A DNA stretch of 12,817 nt from an uncultured bacterium (GTDB lineage Bacteria; Pseudomonadota; Alphaproteobacteria; Rhodospirillales; Rhodospirillaceae): NCBI GenBank assembly GCA_903896775.1, contig CAITZE010000481.1, positions 1 to 12,817 on the forward strand. The letters run 5' to 3'. The notes beneath the pieces were generated by a model, which made no database searches, was not told the DNA's origin, and worked only from the letters and a program-made list of their open reading frames with translations. Every line of letters starts with the position of its first letter. The stretch's first letter is position 1. A program made the position numbers and the translations under genes. Positions 6,640-12,817 of this stretch are shown here, piece after piece.

Positions 6640-6899
6640 AAGCGGCAGACTACTGAGAGTAAAATTGAGGCAACAGGTATCCGAACGGGTTGCCCACCGA
6701 CGAGTCCGTCTCGAAACAAAAGGCTTGCGGCAGCGACAACTTGAGCAGGGGTGTTGTATGCGATGACGCGACGATCAGCTTTAGCCGACGTTACGTTGCG
6801 CCAAACTATTTTTTCCAGAACTTCTCGGGGATATACTGTCGCAAATAGAGATGCGATTTGCTCGCGATTTTGCGCGGCGTCACATTCCTCAATACGCAT
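6636..6899 (-). pseudogene. Truncated GNAT-like acetyltransferase fragment
   Basis: An 87-codon ORF starts at the ATG at 6899 with AGGGG six bases upstream. It reads MRIEECDAAQNREQIASLF, then VYPREVLEKIVWRN and a strand-like VIAYNTPAQVVAAASLLFRDG, which resembles the first half of a GNAT N-acetyltransferase. The part that should carry the acetyl-CoA binding loop (the R/Q-x-x-G-x-G/A region) is missing, and the frame ends in a short unrelated-looking tail (ILLSVVCRF). Its TAG overlaps the ubiA stop on the other strand. The stretch is visibly AT-richer than its neighbours. I read it as the remnant of an acquired or decayed acetyltransferase gene. It could also be a genuine small protein, since the frame and ribosome binding site are intact. 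The family call rests on pattern only. Confidence 0.5.
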
Positions 6900-6967
6900 C
6901 CTGGTCCCCTAGCGGAATAAATTAAGCAAGGTAAGGTCTGGCGCATCCAGCGGTTTGGGCTGGTGAT

Positions 6968-8746
6968 CTACTCCGCCGCTTGCTTCGGCGCAGGCGGCGC
7001 CGGCGGCTGCAGGTACTGTGTGATGTCGACCTTGTCGATCTGATCGGGGCGCAAGAATTGCTCGGCGTAATCCATGTATGCGCCCGAGCGCAGGAACAGC
7101 TCGAACAAATCCGGATCGACGTGTTTGTCCTTCTTCATGAACCAGAGAATCTTCAGGCTCTCGGACAAGGTCTTGGCCTTTTTGTAAGGCCGGTCGGCGG
7201 CGGTGAGCGCTTCGAAAATATCGGCGATGGCCATCATCTTGGCGGGCCACGACATCTTGTCGCCCGTCAGCTTGTTGGGATAGCCGGTGCCGTCGATCTT
7301 TTCGTGATGGCCGCCGGCGTATTCCGGCACGCGCTTCAGATGCTTGGGAAATGGCATCTCGTTCAGCATGTCAATGGTCAGCACGATGTGATCGTTGATC
7401 TTGCGGCGCTCGTCGTCGTTGAGCGTGCCGCGCTGAATGCACATATTGAGTACTTCGCCGAGATTGTATTCGGCTTCGGAATGCTCCGGCAGATCGGCCA
7501 GCAATTGTTCCCAGCCATCGGGCGGCGGCGGCGCTTTATCGAGCAGCTTGGCTTCGGTCCAGGACAGGCCCAGCTTGCGGTCGAAGTAGCGGTACCACTT
7601 CTGCTTCGCGATCTCCTTGATCTTGTCCTGCTTATCGTTGGACATGAATTCGCCGCCGATATTGGATTCGGCAATGAACTCCCACTGCTTCTTCAACTCG
7701 GCGCAGCGGTCCTTGAATTTCTTGCGCTCGATGCGCGCATTCTTGCCCTTGGCGATGGACTTCAGCATTTTGATTTCGGCGTCGCGCTGCAACACCTCGA
7801 AGCGCATCCGCACTTCATGCACGCGGTCGTAGATCGTCTGCAGCTTGGTGGCTTTATCGACCACGAATTCCGGCGTCGTGACCTTGCCGATATCGTGCAA
7901 CCACGCCGCCACATGCAGTTCGTACCACTGCTGCTCGTCGAGCTTGAAATCCTTGAAGATGCCTTCGGTCGCGGCTTGCGCTTTGGTCGCCAGCATTTTC
8001 GTAAGTTCAGGCACGCGCTGACAGTGGCCGCCCGTGTAGGGCGACTTGGCGTCAATTGCGTGGGCCATGACTTTGATCAAGCTGTCCATCAGGGCTTTTT
8101 GCGCTTCGATCAAATTCTGATTGTCGATGGCGACGGCGGCCTGTGAGGCCAGCGCTTCGATGGTGCGTTGAACTTCTTTCGAGAAGGCGATCACTTCGCC
8201 TTCGGCATTCTTGGCGTTGATCAGCTGCAGCACGCCGATCACTTCGTCCGAATAGTTCAATAGCGGAATGCACAGGAACGATTTGGAGCGATAACCGGTG
8301 CCCTGGTCGAATTTCTTGGTGCCGGAAAAGTCATACCCTTCGGCTTCGTAAGCGTCGGGAATGTTAATCGGCTTTTTGGTGATCGCGGCCGAGGCCGAGA
8401 CGTTGTTGTGGTTGGGCTGGCCGGTTTCGGCGTTGTAGAGGCGCACCGGCGGAAACGGAATGGGCACGCCTGTCGTACCGCCCATGGCGATCTTCAGCGA
8501 ATTGGTGCGCATGATGGTGAACTTCAGCGCGTCTTCTTCGGTGCGCAAGTAAAGCGTGCCGCCGTCGGCCTTAGTGATGCTCATGGCTTCGAGCAGGATC
8601 AGTTCCGTCAGACGGTCGTGATTGCGCTCGGCGGAAAGGGCCAGGCCGATCGCGATTAGGCGCTCAAGGCCGCTCGCGCCTTCGGAAACGCCGCCACCCA
8701 ATGAAGGCGCGTTTGGGGAGGAAGTCTGTACAGCCGCGTCAGCCAT
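6968..8746 (-). CDS. GAF and HD-GYP domain protein, probable cyclic-di-GMP phosphodiesterase
   Basis: This 592-residue cytoplasmic protein has no signal peptide or membrane helix. A GAF sensor domain (about 27-210) is joined by a helix to an HD-GYP domain (about 222-580). The HD-GYP metal ligands are visible: H241 in TGGHCQRV, H284-D285 in HDIGK, H453 in NDHIVLTIDML, H480-H481 and D485 in GHHEKIDGTGYP, and D509 in IADIFEALTAADRPYK. Cyclic-di-GMP hydrolysis is therefore likely. In ordinary HD-GYP domains HDIGK and the next histidine are about 30 residues apart. Here they are about 168 apart, because a charged, mostly helical insert (about 302-439) interrupts the KPGKLTxEE region. The protein ends in a Pro/Ala-rich tail. 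It appears to be a single-gene unit with a long divergent upstream region shared with ubiD. Confidence 0.9.
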   Translation of the reverse strand: MADAAVQTSSPNAPSLGGGVSEGASGLERLIAIGLALSAERNHDRLTELILLEAMSITKADGGTLYLRTEEDALKFTIMRTNSLKIAMGGTTGVPIPFPPVRLYNAETGQPNHNNVSASAAITKKPINIPDAYEAEGYDFSGTKKFDQGTGYRSKSFLCIPLLNYSDEVIGVLQLINAKNAEGEVIAFSKEVQRTIEALASQAAVAIDNQNLIEAQKALMDSLIKVMAHAIDAKSPYTGGHCQRVPELTKMLATKAQAATEGIFKDFKLDEQQWYELHVAAWLHDIGKVTTPEFVVDKATKLQTIYDRVHEVRMRFEVLQRDAEIKMLKSIAKGKNARIERKKFKDRCAELKKQWEFIAESNIGGEFMSNDKQDKIKEIAKQKWYRYFDRKLGLSWTEAKLLDKAPPPPDGWEQLLADLPEHSEAEYNLGEVLNMCIQRGTLNDDERRKINDHIVLTIDMLNEMPFPKHLKRVPEYAGGHHEKIDGTGYPNKLTGDKMSWPAKMMAIADIFEALTAADRPYKKAKTLSESLKILWFMKKDKHVDPDLFELFLRSGAYMDYAEQFLRPDQIDKVDITQYLQPPAPPAPKQAAE

Positions 8747-8818
8747 GCCCTGATACCTAAAAGAACCTGATACCGGTGGCGGGGACCGAACTCGGCCAAA
8801 CTCCGCCTACATTAATGT

Positions 8819-8839
8819 GTGCGGCCAAACGGCCCGCAC
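8819..8839. promoter_or_regulatory. Bulged hairpin upstream of the HD-GYP gene
   Basis: GTGCGG (8819-8824) pairs with CCGCAC (8834-8839) and CC (8825-8826) with GG (8831-8832), leaving one bulged C and an AAAC loop. No T run follows on either strand, so it is not an intrinsic terminator. It lies 73-93 bases before the HD-GYP start and may be part of that gene's leader. Confidence 0.35.
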
Positions 8840-8871
8840 CCGACACTTAATCTCAGAACGAAATTCCGCAC

Positions 8872-8886
8872 CCACGTGGTCCACGT
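8872..8886. promoter_or_regulatory. Perfect inverted repeat, candidate operator
   Basis: ACGTGG (8874-8879), T, CCACGT (8881-8886) is a perfect 6-1-6 inverted repeat. It overlaps the eight-base palindrome CCACGTGG (8872-8879). Its place near the middle of a divergent intergenic region fits a dimeric regulator site for the HD-GYP gene, ubiD or both. The symmetry is seen directly; the function is inferred. Confidence 0.35.
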
Positions 8887-9022
8887 AAAGCCCCGTTACC
8901 GAGGAACATTCGTGTCATTTTTTGAAGGCGTTTTTTCCGAACACTCAGCAGGTTAGCGAGAATTTACCAACGAAGCGTAAACGATAATTACCACACCTGC
9001 AGCCGCCTTTCACGACAAGATT

Positions 9023-9184
9023 ATGGGTCATTTTCTCCACTTGGTTGCAGACGAAGGCCAGCTTGACGATGAGGGGCTGAGGGCCTTAAGTGCCCGGTAT
9101 ATCCGGGAAATTTCGCCATTGCCCCATTTGAAGCGGGTCGATAGCGGCGGGCGGAGCGGCAATGCCTTACCAGTCTTTGCGTGA
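9023..9184 (+). CDS. Possible 53-residue ORF overlapping the ubiD start
   Basis: An ATG at 9023 opens a 53-codon frame that ends at a TGA inside ubiD, overlapping it by 23 bases in another frame. The protein would contain ADEGQLDDEGLRAL and YIREISPLPHLKRVD, which looks like plausible mixed-composition protein. There is no clear ribosome binding site (only AAGA) and I recognise no family. It could be a small gene translationally coupled to ubiD, or chance. The ubiD start has its own GGAG site within this frame. Confidence 0.25.
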   Translation: MGHFLHLVADEGQLDDEGLRALSARYIREISPLPHLKRVDSGGRSGNALPVFA

Positions 9185-10670
9185 ATTCATGGACCGCCTG
9201 GAGCGGGCGGGACGGCTTTTGCGGGTTAAAACGCCGGTTTCGCCGCATCTGGAAATGACCGAAATCCAGACTCGTGTTCTGGCCGAGGGCGGTCCCGCCA
9301 TCCTGTTCGAGAATGTAATCGGCGCAGACGGACAGCGTTCGCCCATGCCGGTGCTTGTGAACCTCTTCGGCACCGTCGAGCGCGTGGCCTGGGGCATGGA
9401 CCGCGAACCCCATCAACTGCGCGAGATCGGCGAGACGCTGGCGTTTCTGAAGCAGCCGGAGCCGCCCGGCGGCTGGAAAGAAGCCTGGGACATGCTGCCG
9501 CTTGTACGCACCGTCATGGCGATGAAACCCAAGACGGTCTCCAAGGCGCCATGCCAGGACATCGTGCTGACAGGCGCCGACATCGATCTGGCGAAGTTGC
9601 CCATTCAAACCTGCTGGCCGGGCGACGCAGGCCCGCTGATCACATGGCCGCTGGTCGTCACCAAGGGTCCCGGCGAAGACAAACGCGACGTCTATAACCT
9701 CGGCATCTACCGCATGCAGGTGACGGGGCGCGACACCACACTGATGCGTTGGCTGAAGCATCGCGGCGGCGCCGGACACTTCGACCGCTGGAAAGACAAA
9801 AAGACCGAGCCTTTGCCCGCTGCCGTGGTGATCGGCGCGGATCCCGGCACCATTCTCGCGGCTGTCACCCCGGTACCCGACACATTGTCGGAATATCAAT
9901 TCGCAGGCCTGTTGCGCGGACGCAAAGTCGAGTTGGTCGACTGCAAGACCGTGCCGCTGCAAGTGCCGGCGGAGGCCGAGATCATCATCGAAGGCCATGT
10001 GCTGCTGGACGAATACGGCGACGAAGGTCCCTTCGGCGATCACACTGGCTATTACAATTCCGTCGAGAAATTCCCGGTGTTCAAAGTCTCGGCCATCACC
10101 ATGCGCCGCGATCCGATTTATCTGTCGACCTACACCGGACGTCCGCCTGACGAGCCCAGCGTTCTCGGCGAAGCGCTGAATGAAGTTTTCATTCCACTGC
10201 TCATTCAGCAATTCCCAGAGATTGTTGACTTCTGGTTGCCGCCGGAAGGCTGCAGCTACCGCATCGCTGTGGTCAGCATCAAGAAAGCCTACGCGGGGCA
10301 TGCCAAGCGCGTGATGATGGGCGTGTGGAGTTTCCTGCGCCAGTTCGTCTATACCAAATTCGTGATCGTCGTGGACGCCGAGATCAACGCGCGTGATTGG
10401 AAAGATGTGATGTGGGCTGTGTCCACGCGCATGGATCCTGCGCGCGACATCACCGTCATCGAGAATACGCCGATCGATTATCTTGACTTCGCCTCACCCG
10501 AACCGGGCCTCGGCGGCAAGATCGGCCTCGACGCCACGACGAAACTTTACCCCGAGACCAAACGGGAATGGGGTAAAGAAATCGCCATGACGGATGACAT
10601 CGTAAAACTCGTCAGCGAGAAGTGGACGAGCTACGGCTTGCCGGGCAGCGGCAAGAAAATCTGGAAGTAA
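9162..10670 (+). CDS. ubiD: UbiD family decarboxylase (4-hydroxy-3-polyprenylbenzoate decarboxylase)
   Basis: UbiD removes the carboxyl group from 4-hydroxy-3-polyprenylbenzoate in ubiquinone synthesis, using prenylated FMN supplied by UbiX, which is not in this window. The 502-residue length is normal. Characteristic segments are YNLGIYRMQV (178-187) with the Mn/prFMN-site asparagine N179 and arginine R184, HRGG (200-203), and DEYGDEGPFGDHTGYY (283-298), where E288 and D293 match the family's Glu/Asp catalytic pair. UbiD-family enzymes act on many aromatic acids, but the match over the whole length and the nearby ubiA favour the ubiquinone role. The ATG at 9162 has GGAG six bases upstream. 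The gene ends eight bases from a convergent outer-membrane protein gene with no obvious terminator between them. Confidence 0.93.
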   Translation: MPYQSLREFMDRLERAGRLLRVKTPVSPHLEMTEIQTRVLAEGGPAILFENVIGADGQRSPMPVLVNLFGTVERVAWGMDREPHQLREIGETLAFLKQPEPPGGWKEAWDMLPLVRTVMAMKPKTVSKAPCQDIVLTGADIDLAKLPIQTCWPGDAGPLITWPLVVTKGPGEDKRDVYNLGIYRMQVTGRDTTLMRWLKHRGGAGHFDRWKDKKTEPLPAAVVIGADPGTILAAVTPVPDTLSEYQFAGLLRGRKVELVDCKTVPLQVPAEAEIIIEGHVLLDEYGDEGPFGDHTGYYNSVEKFPVFKVSAITMRRDPIYLSTYTGRPPDEPSVLGEALNEVFIPLLIQQFPEIVDFWLPPEGCSYRIAVVSIKKAYAGHAKRVMMGVWSFLRQFVYTKFVIVVDAEINARDWKDVMWAVSTRMDPARDITVIENTPIDYLDFASPEPGLGGKIGLDATTKLYPETKREWGKEIAMTDDIVKLVSEKWTSYGLPGSGKKIWK

Positions 10671-10678
10671 GTGTCAGC

Positions 10679-11365
10679 TTAGAACCGATACGCGACGCCT
10701 AGTTTCAGCACCGGGAAATAACGCAGCTTGTCCGCATCGGTTTTAATCTGCTCACGCTCGTTTTCAAGATCGACCGCAAGTGTCGGATCTGCCGACAAGG
10801 CGCCGCCGGTCGAGTTCAACGTGACGACGGATCCACCCTGGAACAACACACCGGCATCAGCGACAAAGCTGAAGCCCGTGCCGCCGCGGTTGCTGGTATA
10901 GCCAAGGCCGACATAAGGCGAGAAGTCGGGATAACGGATGGTGCCGTTAATAGCGCCGACGTCGGTCGGGGCGTAAACGTTGCCGTTAATCGTGATGTTG
11001 TTCGACGGCGTTGCGTTGATATCGGCATGGTTGCGGTTCAAATAGCCGCCAGCCGTCAAACGGAACCCGGAATTGATCGGATAAAAATCGCCGATTGCAC
11101 CAAAGCTCATCAGGCGCGCGCGGCCATGATAATCCACGTCATCGCTATGAAAGCTGTGGGAGACGCGGAAATAGTTGCCGTCGAGGCGGAGGCCGAAATA
11201 CCGGCTGAAGTCAGCGCCGATTTCAAGGCCAAGACCTGTGGTGCTCGCGTCGATCCCGATAGATTGGGCAGAGGCGGCGGTTGGCATCATTGCCAAAGCG
11301 CCGACAACAAAAAGGCCTGCAAAACAATATTTCTTGGCGTGAGAACGCTGTGTCGGAACTTGCAT
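10679..11365 (-). CDS. Outer-membrane beta-barrel protein (OmpA-like/opacity type)
   Basis: This 228-residue protein begins with a Sec signal peptide: basic SHAKKY, then a hydrophobic core, with likely cleavage after ASA at residue 33, before Q34. The mature part has alternating beta strands rich in Gly and aromatic residues (for example YFGLRLDGNYFRV and FSPYVGLGYTS) and ends LGVAYRF. A terminal Phe is the usual BAM recognition signal. About eight strands fit a small barrel. The function (porin-like, adhesin or structural) cannot be told. AAAGGGG six bases before the ATG at 11365 supports the start. It is convergent with ubiD and divergent from pmbA, so it is probably transcribed alone. Confidence 0.85.
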   Translation of the reverse strand: MQVPTQRSHAKKYCFAGLFVVGALAMMPTAASAQSIGIDASTTGLGLEIGADFSRYFGLRLDGNYFRVSHSFHSDDVDYHGRARLMSFGAIGDFYPINSGFRLTAGGYLNRNHADINATPSNNITINGNVYAPTDVGAINGTIRYPDFSPYVGLGYTSNRGGTGFSFVADAGVLFQGGSVVTLNSTGGALSADPTLAVDLENEREQIKTDADKLRYFPVLKLGVAYRF

Positions 11366-11478
11366 GAAAAACCCCTTTGAATTCTTTTGCGCGCGAATTG
11401 CGCCTTCTAAATTCCGTAGACCTTAACTCCGCAAACCGGAATCAGTTCCCTGCCCGGTAGCGCCAGTTTGCAAAAACC

Positions 11479-11491
11479 CCCTTAACAAGGG
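11479..11491 (-). terminator. Terminator-like hairpin upstream of pmbA
   Basis: CCCTT (11479-11483) pairs with AAGGG (11487-11491) around an AAC loop. Read on the minus strand, the stem is followed by GG and five T, as in a weak intrinsic terminator. No minus-strand gene lies just upstream of it, so it would only stop antisense transcripts from pmbA. It may instead be an operator or chance symmetry in the divergent promoter region (11366-11574). Confidence 0.3.
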
Positions 11492-11574
11492 TTGAACGAG
11501 AAGCAAAAACCGGCAGACTGCGTCCCTCGCGCAACACTCCGCCCAGCCTTGAAGCCGGGTTTCGGAAGGATTTC

Positions 11575-12817
11575 ATGTCAAACGCCAACCTGCTGAATTT
11601 GCTTTCAGACCTCATGTCCGATGCCCGCAAGGCCGGCGCCGACGCAGCTGATGCCATTGTGGTGGACGGCACCTCTGTTTCCGTCAGCTCACGCCTCGGC
11701 AAATTGGAACAGCTAGAACGCTCTGAGGGCGGCGACATCGGTCTGCGTGTGCTGATTGGCAAGCGCCAAGCCATCGTCTCCTCCGCCGACCGTTCGAAAG
11801 ATGCGCTGAAAGAACTCGTCGAGCGCGCCGTCGCCATGGCGCGCACCGTTCCCGAAGATCCTTTCTGCGGCATCGCCGAGCCGGGCCAGTTGGCAAAGTC
11901 GCTGCCCGCTCTCGACATCTGCGATCCAACTGAGGTCTCCGCCGAGACGCTGATCGAAAAAGCGCAAGTCTGCGAGGCCGCCGCGCGTGACGTGAAGGGT
12001 GTGACCAACTCCGAGGGCGCGTCAGCCGCTTGGGGCAAGTCGCAAGTCGCTATCGCCGCCTCCAACGGCTTTGCGCGTGCTTACGAATCCTCGGGCTCAT
12101 CCATGAGCGTCTCGGTCATCGCCGGCGACGACGACGGCATGGAGACCGATTACGACTACACCAGCGCGGTTTACTTCGCGGACATGAAAAGCCCTGAGGA
12201 AGTGGGGTTGAACGCCGGCACACGCGCCGTGCGCAAGCTCGGTGGACGCAAAGTCTCCAGCCGCAAAGTACCGGTGATTTTCGATGCACGCGTTGCACGC
12301 GGATTGGTCAGCCATTTCCTTGGCGCGATCAACGGCGGCGCCATCGCCCGCGGCACAAGCTTCCTGAAAGACGCCATGAATACGGAAGTCTTTGCGCCAG
12401 GAATCAATATCTTCGAAGACCCGCACCGCAATCGCGGGCTGCGCTCAAAGCCCTGCGACGCCGAGGGCTTGGCCAACAAACGCCGCGCCCTCATCGACAA
12501 GGGCGTGCTGACGACGTGGGTATTGGATCTGCGCTCGGCGCGACAGTTGAAGTTGGAGCCCACCGGCCACGCCACGCGCGGCACCGGCTCGCCGCCAGGC
12601 TCGGGCACCACCAACGTGTGGCTTGAAGCGGGCAATGTTACGCCCGCCGCGCTGATGAGCGATATCAAGGACGGACTGTTTGTCACCGACCTCGTCGGTC
12701 AGGGCGTCAACGGCGTGACCGGCGATTACAGCCGCGCGGCGGCCGGATTTTGGATCGAAAACGGAACCGTCGGCTTTCCCGTTAGCGAAATGACCATTGC
12801 CGGAAATCTCAAGGACA
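11575..12817 (+). CDS. pmbA: PmbA/TldE family metalloprotease subunit, C-terminus beyond the window
   Basis: The frame opens at the ATG at 11575 (AAGGA four bases upstream) and stays open to the right edge, 414 codons. The family length is about 450, so only the last tens of residues are missing. The protein matches TldE/PmbA: the middle segment GLVSHFLGAINGGAIARG (244-261), TTWVLDLRSARQL, then TGHATRGTG, and the C-terminal GLFVTDLVGQGVNGVTGDYSRAAAGFWIENG. It lacks the HExxxH zinc motif, which places it with TldE/PmbA rather than TldD. With TldD it forms a cytoplasmic protease that processes or degrades unfolded peptides, such as microcin B17 and CcdA in E. coli. tldD is not in the window. 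The divergent outer-membrane protein gene starts 209 bases away. Confidence 0.93.
   Translation, partial: MSNANLLNLLSDLMSDARKAGADAADAIVVDGTSVSVSSRLGKLEQLERSEGGDIGLRVLIGKRQAIVSSADRSKDALKELVERAVAMARTVPEDPFCGIAEPGQLAKSLPALDICDPTEVSAETLIEKAQVCEAAARDVKGVTNSEGASAAWGKSQVAIAASNGFARAYESSGSSMSVSVIAGDDDGMETDYDYTSAVYFADMKSPEEVGLNAGTRAVRKLGGRKVSSRKVPVIFDARVARGLVSHFLGAINGGAIARGTSFLKDAMNTEVFAPGINIFEDPHRNRGLRSKPCDAEGLANKRRALIDKGVLTTWVLDLRSARQLKLEPTGHATRGTGSPPGSGTTNVWLEAGNVTPAALMSDIKDGLFVTDLVGQGVNGVTGDYSRAAAGFWIENGTVGFPVSEMTIAGNLKD

Larger units (their letters stand above)
8747..9161. other. Divergent gap between the HD-GYP gene and ubiD
   Basis: This 415-base gap holds the control regions for both genes. 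It contains a bulged GC-rich hairpin (8819-8839), a 13-base inverted repeat (8874-8886) and T-rich stretches near 8918-8936. I cannot fix promoters with confidence. A short plus-strand ORF (9023-9184) covers the last part and runs into ubiD. No other gene is seen. Confidence 0.5.

Noticed and set aside
6980..8146. A 388-codon plus-strand frame opposite the HD-GYP gene
   Set aside because: It is a shadow frame; the real gene on the minus strand carries all HD-GYP ligands.
8903..8932. GGAAC followed by CGTT, resembling a general-stress (EcfG) sigma factor promoter
   Set aside because: The spacer is 21 bases, while known EcfG promoters use about 16-17.
9021..10301. A 426-codon minus-strand frame opposite ubiD
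   Set aside because: It is a shadow of ubiD; the translation is His/Arg-rich without motifs, and the plus strand holds the full catalytic motif set.
11442..12065. A 207-codon minus-strand frame opposite pmbA
   Set aside because: The plus strand has a continuous frame matching PmbA/TldE through to the window edge. The minus frame is Ser/Arg-rich without recognisable features.
1..12817. Mobile element, CRISPR, defence or biosynthetic gene cluster
   Set aside because: No transposase, integrase, repeat array, long terminal repeats or tRNA-flanked boundary was found. Gene content and order fit a core chromosomal region.

Overview
The window reads as a piece of an alphaproteobacterial chromosome. 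The evidence is the high GC content, a plant-type glutamate-cysteine ligase next to rsmE, a fold-III ornithine decarboxylase paired with a bacterial deoxyhypusine-synthase-like gene, ubiA and ubiD in separate units, and a pmbA gene nearby. A more exact placement (for example a Rhizomicrobium/Micropepsis-like lineage) is only a guess. Most genes are housekeeping or metabolic. I see no tRNA, rRNA, CRISPR array, insertion sequence, phage gene or defence island.

Layout. 1-2184 (minus) is a polyamine unit: a 48-codon upstream ORF with a consensus Shine-Dalgarno sequence, then ornithine decarboxylase, then the N-terminal part of a deoxyhypusine-synthase-like protein that runs off the left edge. A divergent gap (2185-2525) leads to a small MAPEG-family membrane protein (plus). 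Convergent to it is a minus-strand group: rsmE, then gshA, then an AroQ-type chorismate mutase homologue. The last gene begins 12 bases after the gshA stop, with a GTG start. ubiA lies divergent to rsmE, and a truncated acetyltransferase-like ORF abuts the end of ubiA. A GAF/HD-GYP protein (minus, 6968-8746) follows. After a 415-base divergent gap comes ubiD (plus), then a convergent outer-membrane beta-barrel gene, and finally pmbA/tldE, which runs off the right edge. pmbA has an intact frame of more than 400 codons with no stop inside the window.

How the genes fit together. ODC plus the DHS-like enzyme would make putrescine and probably a further polyamine such as homospermidine. gshA starts glutathione synthesis. 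MAPEG proteins often act on glutathione conjugates, so a link is possible, although the MAPEG gene is not in the gshA transcript. UbiA prenylates 4-hydroxybenzoate and UbiD decarboxylates the product, two successive steps of ubiquinone synthesis encoded about 2.5 kb apart. RsmE modifies 16S rRNA, and the HD-GYP protein is a likely cyclic-di-GMP phosphodiesterase.

Most interesting part. The leader of the ODC gene (about 1920-2200, minus) holds a short ORF with a near-perfect ribosome binding site. Its stop codon sits directly against an RNA stem that overlaps an alternative stem. ODC itself has a weak ribosome binding site. This looks like a translation-coupled polyamine or ornithine sensor. 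A 'speF' leader RNA motif is already known upstream of alphaproteobacterial ODC genes, so the novelty may lie only in the peptide. Apart from this, I see nothing that clearly amounts to a new system.
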